Source: Herbidospora mongoliensis
Lineage (GTDB): Bacteria > Actinomycetota > Actinomycetes > Streptosporangiales > Streptosporangiaceae
Assembly (NCBI RefSeq): GCF_001570545.1
Contig: NZ_BBXD01000015.1
Location: 1-64,000 of the forward strand
Direction of reading: 5' to 3'
Length of the DNA stretch: 64,000 nt
The notes under the pieces are model-generated. The model had not been told where the DNA came from, did not search any database, and saw only the letters and a list, made by a program, of their open reading frames with translations. Position 1 is the stretch's first letter. Every line of letters starts with the position of its first letter. This document shows, one piece after another, positions 58,534 through 64,000 of the stretch. A program made the translations under genes and the position numbers.

Positions 58534-61137
58534 TTGCGTGCCCCCATCGCCCTCCTGAGCGTCGCCGTCGCGGCCACCACGCTCCTCGTTCCGACGGGTT
58601 CGGCCTACGCCGAGCCGACCCCGCCGCCCGGGGTGACGACCCGCGACTTCGGCAACGGTCCCGAGCGAAACGAGGAGGCGGCCGGCCTCTCCGAGCAGAC
58701 CGCCGGCACCTTACGAGCGCTGACCGCCGAGACCCCCGCAGCCGCGACCGAGCGGCTGAAGCAGTTCCCCTTCTTCCGGGACTTCCGGGACAACGAGCGC
58801 GGCTACCCCCGGCAGAACCGCCTGCCGGTGCCGGCGGAGAACGCGGCCGACGCCTCCGTCAAACTCGGCCTCACCCCCTACCACGCCATCGCGGGCAAGC
58901 TGAACGCCCTCCAGGCCCGCAGCAGCCGCGTCAGCGTCGAGATCATCGCCAAGACCCACCAGGGCCGTGACCTCTACCTGGTGACCGTCACCGCGCCGGA
59001 GAGCAAGAGCCAGACGCGTGAGCAGGACGCCATCCGCGACCGCATCGAGAACGACTCCGCGAAGGCCGCGAAGGACCGGAAGCTGCCCGGGAAGTACAAG
59101 GCGCCGGTGTTCGTCAACAACAACATCCACGGCAACGAGTGGGAGGGCACCGACGCCGCCCTGCGCGTGATCGAGGAGCTGGCCACCAGCAACGACAAGA
59201 AGATCGTCGACCTGCTGAACAGGACCCGGCTCTACTTCAACGTCACCGCCAACCCCGACGGCCGGTTCGGCAACACCCGCGCCAACGGCGCCGGCTTCGA
59301 CATGAACCGCGACTTCATCACCGCCTCGCAGCCCGAGGTCCAGGCGATGCGCCAGGTCATGATCGACACCCAGCCGGTCGCCATGATCGACCTGCACGGC
59401 TACGTCAACGGCACCCTCATCGAGCCGACGACCCCGCCGCACGGCGCCAACTACGAGTACGACCTGTTCATCAAGAACACCTACGCCAACGGTCTCGGCA
59501 TGGAGCAGGCCGTGCTCGGCCTCGGCTACACGCCCGAGAAGGACGGCGTGAACCCGCCGACCATCCCGTTCCGCGACGACGCCGAGGGCTGGGACGACTG
59601 GCCCCCGATCTTCACCCCGCAGTACGCCCCCTTCCAGGGCGCGGTGGCCTCGCACACCATCGAGTTCCCGATGCGGGTCAACAACGCCGACTACAACAAC
59701 CTCCCGGTCGAGGAGCTGCGGCGGCGTTCCGCGATCAACACCGACATCGCGGCGGCGGTGATGCGGGCCACGTACACCTTCGTGCAGGACCGCCACGACC
59801 AGCTCATCGCCGACCAGATCGAGACGTTCCGCCGGGGCGCCGCAGGTGAGGCCTCCAAGCAGGTGCCGCTGGACATCGTGCCCGGCTTCGGTCCCGAGGA
59901 CGTCTACAACACCACCTTCCCGCGCGCCTACGTGATCCCGGCGGGTGACAAGCAGCGTTCGGTCACCGCCGCCGCGCGCCTGGTCGACCACCTGATCGCC
60001 AACGACGTGCGGGTGGAGAAGGCCAAGCGGGCCTTCCACGCCAACGGGAAGTTCTACGCCGAGGGCTCCTACATCGTCGACATGCACCAGCCCAAGCGCG
60101 GCATCGCGAACGTGATGCTGGAGCCGGGCGCCGACATCACCCCGCGCGTCGACTCCATGTACGACATCTCCGGCTGGAGCCACGCCCTGCTGTGGGGCGC
60201 CACGGTCGATTCGATCAGCTCGCTGAAGGTGGACTCCCGCCAGGTCGACAAGGCCGATCTCGACGGCTCGGTGCCGTGGACGAACCGCTCGCTGGCCCTG
60301 CGGGTCACCGACGGCCGGGAGATCCAGGCCGTGAACGACCTGCTCGGCCAGGGTGTGCAGGTCAACTGGGCGGACAACGGCACCGCCGTGATCCCCGCCT
60401 CGGCCCGCCGCGCCGCCGAGGGCGTCGCCCGCACGTACGACGTCACCTTCACTCAGGCTTCGTCGAGTGCCGGCACCAAGCTCGGCCAGGTCCGGGTCGC
60501 CGCCGCGGTCTCGGCCGACGAGCTGTTCACCCTGCGTGAGCTGGGCTTCCAGGTCACCCCGGTGTCGACGGCCGTGCTCAACGCCGGTTTCGACTGGAGC
60601 GCGACCGACGTGCTCTTCGTCTCCAGCGGCCTGAACTACGGCCAGCTCAACGCCGAGGCGAAGGCCGGGCTGGACGCCTACCTGACGACGGGCGGCGTGG
60701 TCACCCGAGGCAGCACCGGCTCGACCTTCAACGGCGCCGCCGGCCTGCTCACGCTGACCCCGGTCGCCGGGCGCAGCGACGCCAACGGCGTGGTGAAGGT
60801 CACCTCCACGGGCGGTCCGGTCGGCGGCGACGCCCCGGCCCACTCGTTCGTCTACTCGCCCCGCTGGTTCACCGGCCTCGGCCAGGAGGTCCGCGTCGAG
60901 CAGGCCTACGCGACCGACGGTCCGCTGGTCAGCGGCCACTGGCGGGCGAACACCAACGGCGCGGGCGGCCAGGACGCCGCCCGGGGCCAGGCAGCCGTGG
61001 TCAGCGGCCGAGACGAGCGCGGCGCGGCCGTGGTCATGTTCGGCACCGAGCCGATGTTCCGCAACCACCCGAAGGGCCTGTTCGCCCAGGTGGCCAAGGC
61101 GCTCTACTGGTCGTCCTCCGCAGCGGACGTGAAGTGA
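58534..61137 (+). CDS. secreted M14 zinc carboxypeptidase, large
   Basis: 867 residues from TTG with GGAGG upstream. A Sec signal peptide (MRAPIALLSVAVAATTLLV, cleavage after AYA ~26). The peptidase domain (~110-430) has the zinc motif NIHGNEWEG (HxxE), an NPDGRFGNTRANGAGFDMNRDF segment and MIDLHGYV. The C-terminal ~400 residues carry a DJ-1/glutamine-amidotransferase-like pattern and a final WSSSAADVK. Likely acts on peptides or on peptidoglycan outside the cell. Confidence 0.88.
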   Translation: MRAPIALLSVAVAATTLLVPTGSAYAEPTPPPGVTTRDFGNGPERNEEAAGLSEQTAGTLRALTAETPAAATERLKQFPFFRDFRDNERGYPRQNRLPVPAENAADASVKLGLTPYHAIAGKLNALQARSSRVSVEIIAKTHQGRDLYLVTVTAPESKSQTREQDAIRDRIENDSAKAAKDRKLPGKYKAPVFVNNNIHGNEWEGTDAALRVIEELATSNDKKIVDLLNRTRLYFNVTANPDGRFGNTRANGAGFDMNRDFITASQPEVQAMRQVMIDTQPVAMIDLHGYVNGTLIEPTTPPHGANYEYDLFIKNTYANGLGMEQAVLGLGYTPEKDGVNPPTIPFRDDAEGWDDWPPIFTPQYAPFQGAVASHTIEFPMRVNNADYNNLPVEELRRRSAINTDIAAAVMRATYTFVQDRHDQLIADQIETFRRGAAGEASKQVPLDIVPGFGPEDVYNTTFPRAYVIPAGDKQRSVTAAARLVDHLIANDVRVEKAKRAFHANGKFYAEGSYIVDMHQPKRGIANVMLEPGADITPRVDSMYDISGWSHALLWGATVDSISSLKVDSRQVDKADLDGSVPWTNRSLALRVTDGREIQAVNDLLGQGVQVNWADNGTAVIPASARRAAEGVARTYDVTFTQASSSAGTKLGQVRVAAAVSADELFTLRELGFQVTPVSTAVLNAGFDWSATDVLFVSSGLNYGQLNAEAKAGLDAYLTTGGVVTRGSTGSTFNGAAGLLTLTPVAGRSDANGVVKVTSTGGPVGGDAPAHSFVYSPRWFTGLGQEVRVEQAYATDGPLVSGHWRANTNGAGGQDAARGQAAVVSGRDERGAAVVMFGTEPMFRNHPKGLFAQVAKALYWSSSAADVK

Positions 61138-61150
61138 CCACCTGAAATCC

Positions 61151-61190
61151 CACGGCCCCTGGCGCTCCGGCCGGGGGCCGTGTTTCAATT
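61151..61190 (+). terminator. terminator after carboxypeptidase
   Basis: CACGGCCCC pairs with GGGGCCGTG (9-bp stem), followed by TTTCAATT. Confidence 0.75.
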
Positions 61191-61212
61191 CCGGCGGGCC
61201 CGACTCCCACGT

Positions 61213-61235
61213 GACATGTGTTGATCTGTCATGTC
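61213..61235. promoter_or_regulatory. GACATG-N11-CATGTC inverted repeat
   Basis: Two exact 6-base arms lie directly before the SD of the CBM2 gene. The half-site TGACAT also occurs in the palindrome at 63462. Confidence 0.35.
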
Positions 61236-61248
61236 TGGAGGCCCCCCG

Positions 61249-61680
61249 TTGAAGAAGAACTCCCTGACCGCCTTCGCCGTCCTCGCCCTCGTCGCCGGGA
61301 TCGCCCTGGTCGTCTGGCGAGTCACCGGGGTGAGCGCCGAGCCGGTCCACTTCCACCCCTCGCCGTCACCCGTGGCCGCCACGGCGAAGTGCACCGCCGA
61401 CGTCAAGCTGATCACCACCTGGCCTGGCGGTTTCCAGGGCGAGGTGAAGATCACCAACACGGGGACCACGCCGATCAACGACTGGTACGTCCAGTGGAAC
61501 GTCCCGCTGGAGGCGAAGGTCACCCAGTCGTGGAACGGCACCTGGATGCAGAGCGGGCCCTCGGTGATGATCCACGCCGAGAAGTGGAACAAGGTCCTGG
61601 CGCCCGGCGCGACCGAGACGGCCGGCTTCAAGGGGGACGCCAAGGACGCCCCGACGATCGCCGACATCTACTGTGGCTGA
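61249..61680 (+). CDS. membrane-anchored CBM2 (cellulose/chitin-binding) protein
   Basis: 143 residues from TTG 61249, with GGAGG eight bases upstream. An N-terminal Lys pair and one hydrophobic helix (~4-22) without an obvious cleavage site, then a His/Pro/Ser linker and a single CBM2 module: CTADVKLITTWPGGFQGEV, ITNTGTTPINDWYVQWNVP, QSWNGTWMQSG and WNKVLAPGATETAGFKG. Two Cys at the module ends should form the usual disulfide. No catalytic domain is present. Confidence 0.85.
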   Translation: MKKNSLTAFAVLALVAGIALVVWRVTGVSAEPVHFHPSPSPVAATAKCTADVKLITTWPGGFQGEVKITNTGTTPINDWYVQWNVPLEAKVTQSWNGTWMQSGPSVMIHAEKWNKVLAPGATETAGFKGDAKDAPTIADIYCG

Positions 61681-61720
61681 CCCTGGGGCTGAAAGATTCA
61701 CGGGAATCCCCAGCTCAGCC
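61675..61720. terminator. bidirectional hairpin between convergent genes
   Basis: GGCTGA...CTGGGG pairs with CCCCAG...TCAGCC, giving two 6-bp stem blocks separated by a small internal loop. Confidence 0.5.
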
Positions 61721-61721
61721 G

Positions 61722-62465
61722 CTATGAGCGGGTCGTCTCCTCGACGACGGACTCCAGCGGTGCCATCTTTCGGTCCATCGCGTCGGGAATCGGGCCCCGC
61801 ACGTGGGAGGCTGCCAGCGCCGTGTCGAGCGAGGTCTCGTACGGCCCCAGGAACCTCGGTTCCGACTTGAGCACGACCGCGTCGAGGAAGCCCTTGGCGG
61901 TCGCGAAGAACTCCCTGGCCGCATAGGTGTACGTCGTCAGCGCGTACTTCCGCTGGGAGTCGTCGCCGACGCCGAAGGTGGTCAGCCCGGCCTCCCGGCA
62001 GAGCGTCACCGCGCGGGGCAGGTGGAACGTCTGGGTGACCACGGTCACCTGGACGGCCCCGAAGATCTTCTTGGCCCGTACACACGAGTCCCAGGTGTCC
62101 AGGCCCGCGTAGTCGAGCACGAGCGCCGCCGCAGGAACGCCCCTGGCCAGCAGGTAGTCGCGCATGACCGTGGGCTCGTCGTACTCCTTGATGTGGTTGG
62201 TGCCCGACAGCAGCAGCGCCTTCACCCGCCCGGCCCGGTAGAGCTCGACGCCGATGTCGAGGCGGTCGCGCAGCATCGCGGACGGCCAGTCGCCGTTCAC
62301 CCCCGCGCCCAGCACCAGCGCGACGGGCGCCACCGGGACCTCGGCGGTCCAGCCGGGGTGGTTCGTGTCGATCCGGTGGCCCTCACTGGAGAGCCACGCC
62401 CACGTCATGGGCGCCAGCGCGAGCAGACTGGCCGCGACGGCGCCCAGGAAAACGGCACGTTTCAC
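61722..62465 (-). CDS. SanA/YdcF family DUF218 membrane protein
   Basis: 247 residues from GTG. One N-terminal membrane helix, then the DUF218 motifs VALVLGAGVNGDWPSAMLRDRLD, ALLLSGTNHIKEYDEPTVM and VVTQTFHLPRAVTLC. SanA-type proteins contribute to envelope barrier function and vancomycin exclusion, but the reaction is unknown. It starts six bases after ctaA, probably in the same transcript. Confidence 0.88.
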   Translation of the reverse strand: MKRAVFLGAVAASLLALAPMTWAWLSSEGHRIDTNHPGWTAEVPVAPVALVLGAGVNGDWPSAMLRDRLDIGVELYRAGRVKALLLSGTNHIKEYDEPTVMRDYLLARGVPAAALVLDYAGLDTWDSCVRAKKIFGAVQVTVVTQTFHLPRAVTLCREAGLTTFGVGDDSQRKYALTTYTYAAREFFATAKGFLDAVVLKSEPRFLGPYETSLDTALAASHVRGPIPDAMDRKMAPLESVVEETTRS

Positions 62466-62471
62466 GAAGGG

Positions 62472-63413
62472 TCAGACGCGGGCGACCGCGTCGTGGTTCA
62501 CGACTTCCGTGATCTCGGTGCGTACCCGCAGCATGTGGACGACCCGCAGCGTGGCGATCCACACCAGGGCCGCCCCCAGCACGTGGAACCCGACCAGCAG
62601 CGCCGGGACGGCGAGGAAGTACTGGACGTAGCCGATGACCCCCTGCGCGAGCTCCACGCCGAACAGGATCAGCGCGGCCCGCTTGGCCTGCTCGGGCGCT
62701 TTGGTGAGGTAGAGCGCGAACAGCAGCGCGAACGTCAGCCCGATGACGACCCACACGATGTCGGCGTGGATGCGGGCCACGACCTCGATGTCGAAGTCGA
62801 ACCTGCTCGCCCGCTCGTCGCCGGAGTGGGGCCCCGTGCCCGTCGTGACGACGCCCGCGACCAGCAGCACCAGCATGGCCCCGGTCAGCACCCGCCCCAG
62901 CGTGACGATCCACGGATGCACTGTGGGAACCACCGGCCCGTCGCCCTCGGTCGACCGCGCGAACAGCATGTAGGCCGCCGCGATCATCCCGATCGAGACC
63001 AGGAAGTGGACGCTGACGGTGACCGGGTTGAGCGCGGTCCGCACCACCAGCCCGCCCCACAGTGCCTGGAAGATCACCCCGAGCGGCTGGACCAGCGCGA
63101 GCGGGATGAGCGAGCGCCGCTTCAGCTTCCAGGCGGCCAGGAAGACCGCGATGGCGACGGCCAGCACCATGAGGCTGAACATCCGGTTGCCGAACTCGAT
63201 CGCGGTGTTGATCGGCGAGTGGTCCGGATGGGCGACCGGGACGAAACTGTCGGCGGTGCACCGGGGCCAGGTGGGGCAGCCGAGCCCGGACCCCGTGAGC
63301 CGCACGGCGGCACCCGTCACGGTGATGCCCGCGTTGACGACGACCGCCGCCAGCGCCCAGGCCCGCATGTTCCGGGCGGAGGGAGACCAGACGGAGGAGA
63401 GGAGACGCTTCAC
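62472..63413 (-). CDS. ctaA: haem A synthase CtaA/Cox15
   Basis: 313 residues, eight membrane helices. First loop GAAVRLTGSGLGCPTWPRC has the conserved Cys pair, and His ligands occur in NTAIEFGNRMFSL-like, VHFLVSIG, RIHADIVWV and VGFHVLGAALV segments. The GTG start is seven bases after TAGCAT, so it may be leaderless. It converts haem o, made by CtaB (56253), to haem a for cytochrome oxidase. Confidence 0.93.
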   Translation of the reverse strand: MKRLLSSVWSPSARNMRAWALAAVVVNAGITVTGAAVRLTGSGLGCPTWPRCTADSFVPVAHPDHSPINTAIEFGNRMFSLMVLAVAIAVFLAAWKLKRRSLIPLALVQPLGVIFQALWGGLVVRTALNPVTVSVHFLVSIGMIAAAYMLFARSTEGDGPVVPTVHPWIVTLGRVLTGAMLVLLVAGVVTTGTGPHSGDERASRFDFDIEVVARIHADIVWVVIGLTFALLFALYLTKAPEQAKRAALILFGVELAQGVIGYVQYFLAVPALLVGFHVLGAALVWIATLRVVHMLRVRTEITEVVNHDAVARV

Positions 63414-63461
63414 GGCGTCAATGCTAGGTGCGGTGGGTACCGGTCCCTCTTGCGGCCTGAT

Positions 63462-63475
63462 ATGTCATGTGACAT
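63462..63475. promoter_or_regulatory. ATGTCA-TG-TGACAT palindrome over the oxidoreductase start
   Basis: Perfect 6-base arms separated by two bases overlap the ATG at 63474 and lie in the divergent region with ctaA, a suitable place for a repressor. Confidence 0.4.
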
Positions 63476-64000
63476 GGTACAAACCGTGGACGTCCTCGTG
63501 GTGGGAGCCGGGATCGTGGGCGCTTCGTGCGCATACTTCCTGACCCGCGCCGGTCTGCGGGTAACGGTAGTCGATCGCGGGGGAGTGGCGTCCGGCACGA
63601 CGGGCGCCGGCGAGGGCAACATCCTGGTGTCCGACAAGGAACCGGGCCCTGAACTGGACCTTGCGCTGAGGTCGACACAACTGTGGCGAGAACTCGCCGA
63701 GGAGTGCGGCGGCTTCGAGTGGGACCCCAAGGGCGGCTTGGTCGTGGCCGAAACCCAGGAGGTCTTGGACGCCCTGGTGATCTTCGCCGAGCGCCAGCAG
63801 CAGCACGGCCGGATCGCCGGATCCGAAGTGGGCACCCCGGAAGGCGCCGCACCTGCGCCGGCCGACGTCGTCGCCACCTGCATCGCGGCGGGGGACCTCC
63901 GCGAACTCGAACCGCACATCGCCGACGGTCTCGCCGGTGGCGTCCACTACCCGCAGGACGCGCAGGTGCAGCCCATGCTGGCCGCCGCGCGCCTGCTCAA
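63474..64000 (+). CDS. FAD-dependent oxidoreductase (DAO family), truncated by window end
   Basis: At least 175 residues read from ATG 63474 to the window end with no stop. The N-terminal FAD fold is VDVLVVGAGIVGASCAYFL (GxGxxG), then VVDRGGVASGTTGAGEGNIL, typical of glycine/sarcosine/D-amino-acid oxidases. A later GTG at 63486 is a possible start. It is divergent from ctaA. Confidence 0.88.
   Translation, partial: MVQTVDVLVVGAGIVGASCAYFLTRAGLRVTVVDRGGVASGTTGAGEGNILVSDKEPGPELDLALRSTQLWRELAEECGGFEWDPKGGLVVAETQEVLDALVIFAERQQQHGRIAGSEVGTPEGAAPAPADVVATCIAAGDLRELEPHIADGLAGGVHYPQDAQVQPMLAAARLL

Overview
This is a high-GC (about 70% by eye), densely coding stretch of actinobacterial chromosome. The gene order whiA-yvcK-rapZ-uvrC-uvrA, the gap-pgk-tpi-secG operon, the tkt-tal-pgi-zwf-opcA-pgl operon, and the HAD-SCP2-TlyA-NadK-RecN-SteA-SteB block are all arrangements known from Streptomyces-like actinomycetes. 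WhiA, OpcA, RbpA, SteA/SteB and a mycothiol-dependent-type (DinB/MDMPI) protein support an actinomycete. I would guess Streptosporangiales (for example a Nonomuraea, Microbispora or Streptosporangium relative), but the sequence alone does not prove the genus. I see no insertion sequence, prophage, CRISPR array or tRNA. Many genes overlap their neighbour by GTGA/ATGA, and several appear to be leaderless.

Layout. 1-140: 3' part of a 5S rRNA and its terminator, so an rRNA operon ends here. 327-10544: a giant RGD-repeat/TPR/acidic protein, two small enzymes, an SSB-like protein, DUF1015, a TPR protein, a HAD phosphatase, an SCP2 protein and a phasin/histone-H1-like protein. 10585-14083: tlyA-nadK-recN. 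14663-20308: a five-gene envelope operon (SteA, SteB, a MraY/WecA-like phosphosugar transferase, a MurJ-like flippase and a GT4 glycosyltransferase). 20410-23445: a manganese-riboswitch-controlled TerC exporter, then psd-pssA for phosphatidylethanolamine synthesis. 23447-31777: DNA repair (uvrA, uvrC) with accessory enzymes and a Rieske lipoprotein. 31774-38610: rapZ-yvcK-whiA, then the lower-glycolysis operon with a DasR-like operator, secG and an RbpA-like protein. 38659-47680: accessory metabolism (YtcJ amidohydrolase with an amine oxidase, ACT-GNAT fusion, ClpC-N-domain-only protein, and an aromatic-ring-cleavage operon). 47881-56069: the pentose phosphate operon on the minus strand. 56253-64000: haem o and haem a synthesis genes flanking a PrsW-type protease, a secreted M14 carboxypeptidase, an anchored CBM2 protein and a SanA-like protein; a DAO-family oxidoreductase runs off the window end.

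How the genes fit together. Carbon flow is the main theme: glycolysis (34886-37843) and the oxidative and non-oxidative pentose phosphate pathway (47881-56069) lie about 10 kb apart, with NAD kinase supplying NADP and YvcK/RapZ/WhiA linking carbon and envelope status to development. The envelope is the second theme: the SteA/SteB operon carries what looks like a complete minimal lipid-linked sugar route (membrane phosphosugar transferase, glycosyltransferase, flippase). The most notable signals are this module, the phasin/H1-like protein, the TerC riboswitch with a visible Shine-Dalgarno-masking helix, the operator in front of gap, the ClpC N-domain decoy candidate, and the giant repeat protein whose stop codon sits in a perfect palindrome shared with the convergent gene.
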